A DNA stretch of 64,000 bases from a bacterium. Its GTDB lineage: Bacteria > Myxococcota_A > Bradymonadia > UBA7976 > UBA1532. The position numbers were made by a program, and so were the translations under genes. Positions 26,444-36,100 of this stretch are shown in pieces (position 1 is the first letter of the stretch; the number at the start of each line of letters is the position of its first letter). The stretch is taken from the NCBI GenBank assembly GCA_030426085.1, contig JAUHYW010000017.1:62001-126000 (forward strand), written 5' to 3'. The notes beneath the pieces are model-generated. The model made no database searches and had not been told where the DNA came from. It was given only the letters and a program-made list of their open reading frames with translations.

Positions 26444-29400
26444 CGCCGGGGCGACGCAGCGCCAGCAGGCCCACCAGCATCAGCGCCGTCGCCGAGGGCG
26501 GGCTGTGGCCCGCGTCGCAGGCGCACCCCTCGCCATGGCCATCCAATGGTGCGTCTCCCGGGCCGGCGTCGGCCCCCGCGCCGGCCGGCGCGCTCGAGAA
26601 GCCGGGGATGACGTCGCTGTGGTCGGCCACCACCTCGAGCGGCCCCGCCTCGCCGAAGCGCCCGATCCGGACCGCCGCCGGCTGGTCGGCGCCGGGCCCG
26701 CCCGCCTCGCCCCAGACCCGGGCGTAGGGGTTCGACCCGTCGGCCGCCGCCGCGTAGAGCCGCGCGCCGTCCATCTCGACGACGAAGCGGCCGTCGCAGG
26801 TGTAGACGGCCTCGGCCTCGCGCGCGAGATCGACGGCGGGCAGATCGGGGCGGGGCACGAAGACCGGATCCACCACCGGCCAGCCGGGGCCGATGAGGGT
26901 GTAGAAGAGGGTGACCCCCGCGCTGCGGGCGGCGATGCGGGTGAGCCTGCGGCGGAGCGCCAGCACCTCGGCCTCGAGCCGCGCGGCCAGGGTCGGGCCG
27001 TCGACGGGGATGATCTGGGGCTCGAAGCAGTCGGGGCACTCGATGACGACGTCCACGTCGACCCGCGCGGGCGGGGTGATGACGTCCCGCAGGATCGGGC
27101 GGAAGGCCGCGTCGTGCAGGTGCCGCAGGACGCGCAGGACGTCGGAGAGATCCCGGCTCGCGGCGAGCGCCTCCACGTCGAAGTCGGTCTTCAGCGTGCT
27201 CCATGTGAAGCGGGTGTCGCGAGCCCAGTCGGTGGCCCACGCCGGCCCGCCGGCCTCGACGAAGGCCGCGGCGAGCACGTCCCGATAGTTCCAGGCGCAG
27301 CGGGCCCAGTCGACGAGCGCCGGGTTCGGCTCGACGTGCAGCGCGTCGAGGGGCACCGCCCGCGCCGGGCCCACGACCCGGACCGTGACCCCGGTGTCGG
27401 GCGGCGCGACGGCGCTCCAGGCGCGCAGGGGCAGCGTCACCGCGTCCGCCGCGTAGCGCAGGCCGAGGGGGGGCAGCAAATCGGGTCGCTCGGGTCGCAT
27501 CAGGCGGGCCGCGACGAAGACCGAGGTCGTCGCATAGGGCGCGAGCCCCGGCGCGGCGCCGAGCGGGACCCGGTAGCCGTTCTCGAGCAGCCACGTCGTC
27601 AGCGCCTCGCCGTCGTCGGCGTCGACGATGGCCACGTCGTAGGGTCCCAGGGGGCGCCGCTCGATGACCTCGACCCCGTCCACGGGGATCGCGACCGGCG
27701 GCGAGAGCGGCCCGTCGGGCGGCTCCGGCTCGGTGAACGGCGAGTCGTGTCGGATCCACTCCAGGCAGTCGGGGCAGCGCGGGACCAGCCTGAAGGCCAC
27801 GCCGGGGTCGAAGTGGAAGATCCGGCGGTCGGACAGCTCGACCCGGACCCCGGGCGCGGCCGGGGTCACCCAGACGAAGTCCCCCGGCGGCAGGTCCAGC
27901 TCGGGCTGGACGTGCACCTCGAGCGCGTCGCCGTCCAGGGCCAGCATGACCGCGAGGTCGGTGTTCAGCGCCGACGGCGGGCCGGGGCAGGCCTCCTGGG
28001 AGCAGGTCCGGGCGCCGGCCGGGGCGGGGGCGAGCAGGGCGAGTACGGCGAGCGAAGCCGCGAGGAGGCCCGGTCGGGGCGTGGGATGCGGGGTCCGCCC
28101 GGAGCCGGATCGGGGACGGCGGACGAGGCCGACGACCAGGAGCACGAGCAGGGGACCCACCGGCGCCGGCCCCTGGCCCACGTCGCACGCGCAGCCTCCG
28201 CGGCCCATGCCGTCGCCCTCGAACGGCGCGTCGATCGGGCCGGCGTCCCCCGGGATCGGGCCGACGTCTTCTGGTGTCGGGCCGGTGTCCACTGGCGTCG
28301 GGCCGGCGTCGGGCGCCTCCGGCTCGGGCCGCTCGGCCAGGAACGCCGCGATCACCGCGGTGTTGTCGACGACGACCTCCGGCGCCCCGCCCGCGGTCAA
28401 GCGCTCGATCCGGGCCGCCGCCGGCATGTCGGTCGGGGTCGGCTCGCCCCACACCAGCCCGTGCGGGTTCGAGCCGTCCTCGGCCGAGCGATACAGCACC
28501 ACGCCGTCCCGCTCGACCGTGAAGCGGCCGTCGCAGGTGTAGTGGGCCTCGGCGTCGCGGGCGAGGGCGACCCCGGGCAGGTCCGGGTTGTAGCCGAAGA
28601 CCGGATCGGCCACCGGCCAGCCGGGCCCGATGAGCGTGAAGAGGCGGGTGATGCGCGCGCTGCGGGCCACGAGGCCGTTGAGCGTACGCCGCGCCCCGAG
28701 GAGCGTCGCCACCCGCTCGGCGAGGATCGGGCCGTCGATCGGGATGATCTGAGCCTCGAAGCACCCCAAGCAGCCGAGCAGCGTCTCCACGTCGACCCCC
28801 TCCGGCGGGGTGATGATGCCCCGCAGCATGGACCGGAAGGCGGAGTGGAAAGGTCTCAGGGCGTCGAGCACGTCGGCCAGGGTCTCGCTCGCCGCGACCG
28901 CGTCGAGGTCGTACGCCGTGCGCAGGTCGTCCCAGACGCGGCCCGCGGGATAGTCCCGGTCGGTCACCCACGCCGCCTCGCCGGCCTCGGCGAAGGCGGC
29001 GGCGACCACGTCGCGGTAGTTCCAGCCGCAGCGCCGCCAGTCGACGTAGGCCAGGTTCGGGTGGATGTGCAGCGCGTCGAGGGGCGCCGCCCGGGCGGGG
29101 CCGAGGATCCGGACCTCGATCCCGGTGTCGGGCGGGGCGACCGCGCTCCAGGCCCGCAGGGGCAGGGCGGCGGCGTCCGCCGGGTAGCGCAGGCCGAGCG
29201 CCGCGATCTCGTCGGCCGGGTCGGGCTGGCTCAGCCGGGCGGCGACGAAGACCGATCCCGGGAGGTAGGGCGCGAAGCCCGGGGCGGCGTCGGCCGGCAC
29301 CGGGAAGCCGTTGGCGATGAGCCAGTCGGTCAGCGCCTCGCCGGTGTCGGGGGCGAGAACGGCGAGATCGTAGGACGCCAGCGCGCGCCGCTCGAGCACC

Positions 29401-29810
29401 TCGACCCCGCCCATCGGCACCTCGACGGGCGGCGAGACCGGCCCCTCGGGCGGCGTCGGCTCGGGGTACGGCGAGTCCGGCCAATCCCGCTCGATGCAGT
29501 CGGGGCAGCGGGGGCGCAAGCCTATGTGGTAGGGGGCGTTGCCGATGATCCCGCGGTCGGAGATCCCCACCCGGACCCCCGGCGGGGCCGGGGTGACCCA
29601 GACGAAGTCGCCCGGCGGCATGTCGAGCTGCGGCGCGACGTGCAACTCGACCGCGTCGCCATCGAGGGCCAGCAGGACCGAGAGGTCGGTGCCGATGGCC
29701 GATCGGGGGCCGGGGCAGAGTTCGCCGTAGCAGAGCTGGCCGGCGGCCGGAGCGGAGAGGGTCAGGGCGAGCAGCGCGATCAGGGGGACGAGGCGCGTCG
29801 GGCGGGGCAT
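26379..29810 (-). CDS. Tandem fused DUF2330 protein with internal and terminal MYXO-CTERM-like tails
   Basis: One uninterrupted frame of about 1143 residues made of two homologous halves. Each starts with a signal-peptide-like segment, then a Cys-x4-Cys-Pro-Gly-Pro motif (LCYGELCPGP; TCSQEACPGP) and [VM]-[ML]-ALDGDA-[VL]-E-[LV]-HV, then PPGDFVWVTPA. Later come shared motifs EALT-[DT]-WL and CAC near the end. The first half ends with CACDVGQGPAPVG, a hydrophobic stretch and RRPRSG, a MYXO-CTERM-like tail. A second signal peptide (LLAASLAVLALLAPAPAGA) follows at once, with no stop between. The protein ends with a second such tail (CACDAGHSPP, LMLVGLLALRRPG) plus 20 Arg-rich residues overlapping the thiolase gene antisense. 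DUF2330 function is unknown; these are exported proteins. An ancestral tandem duplication whose stop was lost fits best. Confidence 0.8.
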   Translation of the reverse strand: MPRPTRLVPLIALLALTLSAPAAGQLCYGELCPGPRSAIGTDLSVLLALDGDAVELHVAPQLDMPPGDFVWVTPAPPGVRVGISDRGIIGNAPYHIGLRPRCPDCIERDWPDSPYPEPTPPEGPVSPPVEVPMGGVEVLERRALASYDLAVLAPDTGEALTDWLIANGFPVPADAAPGFAPYLPGSVFVAARLSQPDPADEIAALGLRYPADAAALPLRAWSAVAPPDTGIEVRILGPARAAPLDALHIHPNLAYVDWRRCGWNYRDVVAAAFAEAGEAAWVTDRDYPAGRVWDDLRTAYDLDAVAASETLADVLDALRPFHSAFRSMLRGIITPPEGVDVETLLGCLGCFEAQIIPIDGPILAERVATLLGARRTLNGLVARSARITRLFTLIGPGWPVADPVFGYNPDLPGVALARDAEAHYTCDGRFTVERDGVVLYRSAEDGSNPHGLVWGEPTPTDMPAAARIERLTAGGAPEVVVDNTAVIAAFLAERPEPEAPDAGPTPVDTGPTPEDVGPIPGDAGPIDAPFEGDGMGRGGCACDVGQGPAPVGPLLVLLVVGLVRRPRSGSGRTPHPTPRPGLLAASLAVLALLAPAPAGARTCSQEACPGPPSALNTDLAVMLALDGDALEVHVQPELDLPPGDFVWVTPAAPGVRVELSDRRIFHFDPGVAFRLVPRCPDCLEWIRHDSPFTEPEPPDGPLSPPVAIPVDGVEVIERRPLGPYDVAIVDADDGEALTTWLLENGYRVPLGAAPGLAPYATTSVFVAARLMRPERPDLLPPLGLRYAADAVTLPLRAWSAVAPPDTGVTVRVVGPARAVPLDALHVEPNPALVDWARCAWNYRDVLAAAFVEAGGPAWATDWARDTRFTWSTLKTDFDVEALAASRDLSDVLRVLRHLHDAAFRPILRDVITPPARVDVDVVIECPDCFEPQIIPVDGPTLAARLEAEVLALRRRLTRIAARSAGVTLFYTLIGPGWPVVDPVFVPRPDLPAVDLAREAEAVYTCDGRFVVEMDGARLYAAAADGSNPYARVWGEAGGPGADQPAAVRIGRFGEAGPLEVVADHSDVIPGFSSAPAGAGADAGPGDAPLDGHGEGCACDAGHSPPSATALMLVGLLALRRPGVSRRRGTPIRPRSGRRRPCSR

Positions 29811-29875
29811 GGGGCTCCTCGTCGCGGGGACGGGTTCCGCGAACGGCACACCCTATGCCGAACCGCGCCAGGCTT

Positions 29876-31711
29876 TCAGGCGCCGTCGAACAAACCCAGC
29901 ACCACCAGCGCGGCGCCCAGGTCGTCGACCATCAGCCGCCCCTCGCCCAGCGCCTGCGCCGCGGGCAGCACGCCCAGCGCCATGCGCACGAAGGTGCCCC
30001 CGTCGGCGGTGACCGTCGCGGTCGGCGGCGGGGTGCCGGGCAGCGGGTCGCCCTCGATCACCTCGGCGATGCCCCGGCGCACGGTCAGGGTGAAGCGGCG
30101 GCCGTCCAGCTCGAGGGCCAGCGCGACGTGCCGCTCGAGCGCCTCGGCCGCCCGCAGCCGGGTCGGCAGGACCCGCAGCACGGCCTCGACCGGGATGGCG
30201 TCGAGCAGGGCGTCGTCCAGGACCGCCTCCCCCTGGGCCGGTGGCGGCTCGCCGGCGAGGCGGCGGGCCTCTTCGAGCAGCCATGCCCGGCCGTTGGTGT
30301 TCTCCACCCGCAGCCCGAGCGCCGTCCGGGCCTCGGCGCCGACGCCGTCGATGCCCGCCGGCGCCACGCCCGCCCGGCGCAGCTTGTCGAGCAGGTGCAG
30401 CGCGAAGCGGGGGTCGCCGCCGGCCAGGGCCCCCCGCGCCGCGCCGAGCACCGCGTCGGGGCCGCCCATCAGCGCGACCTCCCGGGCGATGGCGTCGGCC
30501 GCCGGGTACAGCGTCGCGGTGCGCCCGTCGAACCAGCCGACCCGGTTGCCGTAGATCGCCCGCGCCGACCAGTCGGTCTGGCCGTAGCGCTCGGCCAGCG
30601 AGGGCACCTCGATCAGGTGCGGCGGCAGCCCGGCGGTCGCGGCGATGGCGTCCACCGTGAGCCCCGCGTTGGCCCCCCGCACGACCTGATCCCGGACCCA
30701 CTGGATGGCGTCCCGATGGGCGGTCAGCGCGGCCCGCACCGCGTCCCGCCCTACGATGGGGCGGGTGTGGCTCGGCACCAGCATCTCGGGGTCCAGGCGG
30801 CGCATGGCGTCGAGGCTGGCGATCCAGGCGTCGACATCCCGGGGGCGGGTCCCGCGGATGGTGTACAGGTTGGGGAAGGCGGCGTACCAGTTGTCGCCGG
30901 GCAGCAGCGCGCCGAGGTGTGGGATCCAGGCGAAGAGCTGGTCGGCGGTCTCGCCCGGGGCCCGGTACAGCTCGACGCTCACCCCGCCGAAGTCGAGCGC
31001 CGCCGCGTCGGTGAAGGTCTCGGTGGGCAGCCGCACGCCCGAGACCAGCGCCGCTTCGACGTCCGCCCGGCGGCCCAGCGCGCTGCACGGCAGGGCCTCG
31101 TCGGGCACCGACTGGCCGAACTGCTTCGCGCCCCGGCGCACCTCGCTGGGGCGGAAGGCGCCGTACTGCTCGATGACGCCCTCGGGCACGGCGGCGGTGG
31201 ACCAGATGGGGGCGTCGCCGTCGCGCCAGACCGAGGCCCCGCCGATGTGGTCGATGTGGCTGTGGGTGTAGACCAGCGCGGCGACGGGGCCCGGCAGCTC
31301 GGCGTCGAGCGCGTCTCGGACCACCTCGGCCCGGGCGGGGCTCATGCCGACGTCGAAGATCACCCGCCCGGCCGGGGTGGCCAGCGCGATGGTATTGGCC
31401 AGATCGAAGCCCACGGCGACGGCGAGGTCATCGGCCAGCCGCTCGATCCGGGCCGGGCCCACGGCCTCGGCGCAGTGGCCGGCGAGCGCGGCGGCGACGG
31501 CGTCCGGGTCGCGGGTCTCGGGGATGGGATCGGGGGTCGGCTCGCGGGCGTCGGGCCGCGCGGCGTCCACCCGGGCGTCGATCTGCGGGGTGGCCGGCGC
31601 GGCGTCGGGGCAGGGGAGGGCGCCGTCGACCGCGGCCGGCGGGGTCACCGGATCATGGCAGGCGGCGGCCGTGATCAGCAGGGCGAGCAGCGGCAGGCGG
31701 GTCGGGCGCAT
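29876..31711 (-). CDS. Alkylsulfatase-like metallo-beta-lactamase-fold lipoprotein
   Basis: A 611-residue lipoprotein (lipobox AAC in LLALLITAAACHD). The metallo-beta-lactamase core starts VIFDVGMSPARAEVV and has the zinc motif THSHIDHIGG (about 150-159), with further ligands near GDNWYAAFPN and a His in VPSHTRPIVGRD. The dimerisation region (AIQWVRDQVVRGANAGLTVD, then GNRVGWFDGR) and a C-terminal SCP2-like domain (RRFTLTVRRGIAEVIEG) match the SdsA1/BDS1 type of linear alkylsulfatases, which hydrolyse sulfate esters such as SDS. A short Asp/Pro-rich linker follows the lipid anchor, placing the enzyme in the periplasm or at the surface. It is monocistronic by spacing. Confidence 0.88.
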   Translation of the reverse strand: MRPTRLPLLALLITAAACHDPVTPPAAVDGALPCPDAAPATPQIDARVDAARPDAREPTPDPIPETRDPDAVAAALAGHCAEAVGPARIERLADDLAVAVGFDLANTIALATPAGRVIFDVGMSPARAEVVRDALDAELPGPVAALVYTHSHIDHIGGASVWRDGDAPIWSTAAVPEGVIEQYGAFRPSEVRRGAKQFGQSVPDEALPCSALGRRADVEAALVSGVRLPTETFTDAAALDFGGVSVELYRAPGETADQLFAWIPHLGALLPGDNWYAAFPNLYTIRGTRPRDVDAWIASLDAMRRLDPEMLVPSHTRPIVGRDAVRAALTAHRDAIQWVRDQVVRGANAGLTVDAIAATAGLPPHLIEVPSLAERYGQTDWSARAIYGNRVGWFDGRTATLYPAADAIAREVALMGGPDAVLGAARGALAGGDPRFALHLLDKLRRAGVAPAGIDGVGAEARTALGLRVENTNGRAWLLEEARRLAGEPPPAQGEAVLDDALLDAIPVEAVLRVLPTRLRAAEALERHVALALELDGRRFTLTVRRGIAEVIEGDPLPGTPPPTATVTADGGTFVRMALGVLPAAQALGEGRLMVDDLGAALVVLGLFDGA

Positions 31712-31774
31712 CGCGACCTCCGGGGCGGGGAGGCGTCACTGTGCCAGCCCCCGGGCCCCGGGTCACGGGGCGCT

Positions 31775-32152
31775 TCAGCGGCGGATCAGGTCCTGGTCGA
31801 CGTGCCGCTCCTCGCGCCACTCCACGCGCTCGCCGTCGACGGTCTCGTTCCACCAGCCATCGGTGATCTCGAAGCGGACCGACATCAGCACGACCCCGCC
31901 GTGGTTCGCGCAGGCGCTCGCGGCGCAGCCCATGCCGGTCGAGTCGGGGCTGCTCTGGAAGTCCCCGCTGGTGAAGGGGTTCAGGCCGGCGATGTCGTCG
32001 CAGGTGAACGAGGCTTCGGTGCCGTCCTTGCAGTCGGCGGTGCCCTGCCCGGTGTAGGTGCCGTTGCCGTTCATCCCGTAGGTGACCCGGGCCTGGGCGG
32101 TGGTGGCGGTGAAGACGAGGGCGGCGGCGGCGAGGGCGATGGCGCGGATCAT
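31775..32152 (-). CDS. Small secreted Cys-containing protein
   Basis: A 125-residue protein with a clear signal peptide (MIRAIALAAAALVFTATTAQA) and AGGAGAG before the ATG. The mature part has four cysteines (ADCKDG, FTCDD, GCAASACA) that may form two disulfides, Gly/Thr-rich beta segments (TYGMNGNGTYTGQGTADC) and an acidic/basic tail. I do not recognise the family. It is probably periplasmic or exported. Upstream lie unusual A/T tracts (32265-32300). Confidence 0.65.
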   Translation of the reverse strand: MIRAIALAAAALVFTATTAQARVTYGMNGNGTYTGQGTADCKDGTEASFTCDDIAGLNPFTSGDFQSSPDSTGMGCAASACANHGGVVLMSVRFEITDGWWNETVDGERVEWREERHVDQDLIRR

Positions 32153-32264
32153 GATGACTCTCCTGTGGTTGCCATGATGGCTGTGAGTGATGTCGTTGAC
32201 TGTCTGAGATGTGGGCGGCGTGTCATCCGCCTTCACCCATGCCTTGCACGGCGGTCGGCGCCTG

Positions 32265-32300
32265 TTTTTTTCCGGCGGGCGATTTTTTTTTGTCGCCGGG
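32265..32300. promoter_or_regulatory. A/T tracts with flanking inverted repeat upstream of two divergent genes
   Basis: In an otherwise GC-dominated window, T7 (32265-32271) and T9 (32283-32291) lie 11 bp apart, with CCGGCG and CGCCGG flanking the second tract as an inverted repeat. The region lies between the small secreted protein (minus) and GST (plus). It may act as an UP element for the minus-strand promoter or as a poor terminator; no -10/-35 pair was confirmed. Confidence 0.35.
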
Positions 32301-32362
32301 CCGATGGCTCGACCGCCGGGCGTCGGTCTGGCACCGTGGCGGCGCACCACCCGGAGGCCCCG

Positions 32363-33106
32363 ATGTCCGATCTGGAGCTGGTCGTCATCTCGCTGCGCTA
32401 CTCGTCGTGGCCCATGCGCCCGTGGCTGGCCCTGACCCACGCCGGGATCCCGTTCCGTACTCGCACGGCGACGCCGACCCTGGGCTTCCAGGCGACGGCC
32501 GAGGGCGAGACCCGAGGCGGGCCCGATCCGCGCGGGGATCTGAAGCATCGCCGATCGCTGGGCAGCGTCACCGGCCTCTTCCCGGTGCTGTGGGCCGACG
32601 GCGAGCCGGTCCACGAGTCGCTGGCCATCTGCGAGTGGGCTCACGAGGCGGCGCCCGCGGCCCGGCTGTGGCCCGAGGACCGCATGCAGCGGGCCCGGGC
32701 CCGGTCGGTCGCCTGCGAGATGGCGGCCGGCTTCACCCACATCCGCCAGCACTTGTCGTGTCACCCGTTCGCCCGGGTGCCGGCCTTCGAGCCGAACGGC
32801 GCGACGCAGGCCGGGATCGACCGGGTCTTCGAGATCTGGACCCGGTCGCTCGACCGCTCGGGCGGCCCGTTCCTCTTCGGCCACCCGACCATCGCCGACT
32901 TCATGTACTTCCCGGTCGTGACCCGCTTCGACACCTACGGCGTCGCCCTCGCGCCCGCGCTGCGGGCCTACGCCGACGCGATGTGGGCCCTGCCGGCGGT
33001 GCAGGCGTGGCGCAAGCGCGCGGTGAAGGGGCCGCGGATCCCGGTGTACGACGCCTACATCGAGTCGCTCGGTGGCGATCCGGACGGGGCGCTGAAAGCG
33101 GGGTGA
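32363..33106 (+). CDS. Glutathione S-transferase-family protein
   Basis: A 247-residue soluble GST-like protein. The N-terminal thioredoxin-fold part reads VVISLRYSSWPMRPWLALTH, matching the S-x-x-S-W-x-x-R-P-W pattern of bacterial GSTs, with a catalytic Ser plausible. TGLFPVLWADG and VHESLAICEW give the glutathione-binding cis-Pro/Glu-Ser region. The C-terminal half is helical (ADFMYFPVVTRFDTYGVALA). It may detoxify electrophiles. GGAGG precedes the ATG. It ends in a palindrome shared with the convergent kinase gene. Confidence 0.88.
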   Translation: MSDLELVVISLRYSSWPMRPWLALTHAGIPFRTRTATPTLGFQATAEGETRGGPDPRGDLKHRRSLGSVTGLFPVLWADGEPVHESLAICEWAHEAAPAARLWPEDRMQRARARSVACEMAAGFTHIRQHLSCHPFARVPAFEPNGATQAGIDRVFEIWTRSLDRSGGPFLFGHPTIADFMYFPVVTRFDTYGVALAPALRAYADAMWALPAVQAWRKRAVKGPRIPVYDAYIESLGGDPDGALKAG

Positions 33107-33119
33107 GCCCGGCTCACCC
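33101..33119. terminator. Perfect 19-nt palindrome spanning both convergent stop codons
   Basis: GGGTGAGCC and GGCTCACCC are exact complements around a single C. The GST stop TGA lies in one arm and the kinase stop TGA, on the other strand, in the other arm, so both genes end in the same sequence GGG-TGA-G. It is a compact bidirectional terminator candidate without T tracts. Confidence 0.5.
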
Positions 33120-36100
33120 GTCGCTCATCATCAGCCGGATCTCGCCGGCGCGTGCGCGCAGCCGATGGCCGGCTTCGGTGCGCCCCTCGCGCAGCAGCGC
33201 CTCGGCGATCTCGTCGAGCACGAGAGGGAACTCGACCGAGCGCAGGGGCACGGCGGCGTCGACCTCGAGCGCGGCGTCGAGGTGGCGGTTGCGGCGGTCG
33301 AGCTGGCCGGCGCGCTGGGCGGCGCGGGCGATGAAGGCGTGCAGCAGGCCCACTCGGGGGTCGCCGCTGCGGGCGTCGAAGTGGCTCAGGGCCCGGGCGT
33401 AGAACGCCTCGGCCGCATGGGGGTCGCCCCGGTCGAGCGCGGCGTGGCCCAGGCGGGTGGCGCAGGCGGCGGCTTCGAGGTCTTCGCCCCGGTCCTCGAA
33501 CAAGGCCAGCGCCAGACGGAAGGGCTCGGTCTTCGATCCGCCGCCCCGGCGCAGGCGGCACTCGCCCAGGCCGCGCAGGGCGCGGGCCCGGCTGCCGTCC
33601 CGGTCGGCGTGGGTCAGCGCCTCGACCGCGGCTTCGTACAAAGCGATGGCGGTGTCGTCCCGGCCGGCGCGCCGCTGGAGGTCGGCGATGCGCAGCATGG
33701 CCCGGCCCCGCAGGCCGGCGTCGGCGAGGCCGTCGGCCCGCTCGACGACCTCCCGGTAGCGGCTGACGGCGTTGCGGGTCTCGCCCGATCGCTCGGCGAG
33801 CAGGCCCAGCGCGAGCTGGCACCGGGCCTGCCCCGGGCCGTCGTCCAGCCGGCCGAAGCGGCTGTGGGCCTGGGTGAGCCGGATGCGGGCCTCGGGCAAC
33901 AGCCCCCGGGCGAGCGCGAGGCGGCCCCCGGCCATCATCCGCCGGGCGGCCTCGGCCGGGTCGCGGCCCTCGGCGGCGACCTCGGCCAGCCGCAGCCGGT
34001 GGGTGGCCTCGTCGAGCTGGCGCCGGCCGAGCGCGGCCTCGCCGGCGATGCGGCGGGCGATCGCGGCGACCGCGCGGTCGATGACCCGGTCGGCCCACCC
34101 GGCGGCGGCGTCGGCGTCGGCCATGGCTTCGGCGTGGCGCTCGGTGGCCAGGGCCCACCGGGCGCGGGCGAGCCGCAGGCCGGCGGTGTGGCGGGCCCGG
34201 TCGCGGGGCACCCAGGTCAGCCAGCCGGCGGCGTCGTCGAGCGCGTCGGCGGCGACCCGGGGCCAGCCGTGCGCCAGGGCTTCGAGCGCCGCCTCGACCT
34301 GTACGTCGACCGCCTCGGCGATGAGCCCCCCGGCCAGCGCGTGCCCCGCCCGCTCGGCGGTGGTGGGGCCGCTGCCCTGGCGGGGCAGGCGGGCGATGGT
34401 GTCGGCCACCCGCCCGCACAGGATCGCCGCGTCGGAGCGGATGGCGACGTCGGCCCGCAAGGTGTCGGCGATGAGCCGGTGGGAGAACGCGACCCGACCC
34501 CGGGCGTCGCGGACCATCACCCCCCGCTGGATGAGGGCCTCGATCCCGGTCTGCAGGCGCTCGGGCCCGGTCTCGAACGAGACGGCCAGCGCGTCGACCG
34601 CGCCCTCGGGCAGGCGGTCGCCGATGAGCGCGAAGCACTCGGCCAGCCGGCGTTCGAGGGCCTGCTCGGGGTCGTAGAACAGGCGGTCGAGGCGGCCCCG
34701 GGTGAGCGTCAGCGGGTCGTCGGACGGGATGGGGACCGGGCCGTCGGAGACGTAGCCCCCGTCGGTCCCGTGCAGCACCCCCTGCTCGTGCAGCGCGTAG
34801 GCCGCGTGGGTCGCGTGCAGCGGGTTGCCCCGGGCGGCGGCCAGCACCGGGCCGCCCGCCTCGGGGTCGAGCCCGAGGACGTGGGCGACGAACATCGCCA
34901 TACCGTCGGCGCCCAGCGGGCCCAGGCTGCGGATCGAGAGCACGTCGGCCCGGCGGTGCAGGAACGCCTCGGCCAGATCGAGCCCCCCGGGCTTCTCCGG
35001 GGTGTCGTCGGCCAGCGGAGGCGGCAGGCTGCGGGTCAGCAGCATCATCACCGGGGCCGGCGCCCGGTGCAGCACCCCGACGGCCTGATCGAGCGCGTGC
35101 ATCACGTCGGGGCCGCCCCGGTGCAGGTCGTCGAGGCACAGCAACAGCGGCCGCCGGGTGGCGAGGTGGCGCAGCACGAACGCCAGCCGGGCCGGGTCGC
35201 GGCGGTCGAAGGGGCCGGCGCTCCACAAGAAGTCGGCCAGCGGCTCGGCGGCCTCGGAGTGCCCCAGGCCCAGCGTTTCGAAGGCCAGCGTCAGCGCCTC
35301 GACCGGGGGCACCTCGGGCTCGTCGGGCAGCCCCAGCGCGTCGCGCAGCGCCTCGCGGATACCGTCGGCGTCGGCCCGGCCCATGCCGGCCAGCATCCAG
35401 CCCCCGTCGGCCATGGTCTGGCGCAGCCAGCGGCACAGCCGGGTGCGGCCCATGCCCGGGGCCGACTCGATGACCGCCGCGGCGAGCTGCTTGTCTTCGC
35501 AGGCCCGCACCGCGTGGTCCCACAGCCAGCGCTGCACGTCGATGCGCCCGATGAGCGGCCCGTCGTCGGGGTCGACGACCTCGTCCACCGCGCCCTCGCC
35601 GGCCCGCACCACGTCCAGCGCCCGCCGCATCTCGTCGGCCGAGGCGAAGCGGCGGGCGGGCTCTTTCTCGAGGCCCCGCCGCAGGATGGCCTCGAGGCCC
35701 CGGGGCACGTCGAGCCCATCGATGGGCACGAAGGGCGGCAGCGGCGCGGTGACGTGCTGCACGACCACCGCGGTGGAGTTCTTGCCCGAGAACGGCGGCT
35801 CGCCGGTGATCAGCTCCCACAGCATCACGCACAGCGCGTAGAGGTCGGTCCACGGCCCCAGCTCGCCGTCGTTGGTGATCTGCTCGGGCGCCATGTAGAT
35901 CGGGGTGCCGAAGATGTCGGGCATCGACTGGCTGATGCGGGCGTCGGCGTCGTCTTCCAGCCAGGCGAAGCCGAAGTCGAGCAGCTTGATCGCCTCGCCC
36001 CCGTCGGGGGTCCGGCTGACGACGACGTTGTCCGGCTTCAGGTCGCGGTGCACCACGCCCCGGGCGTGGGCGTAGGCCAGCGCGTCGAGGATCTCGTCGG

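Noticed and set aside
26361-30554. A 1397-codon plus-strand frame
   Set aside because: Shadow of the fused DUF2330 and alkylsulfatase-like genes; low-complexity Arg/Gly/Val/Asp content.
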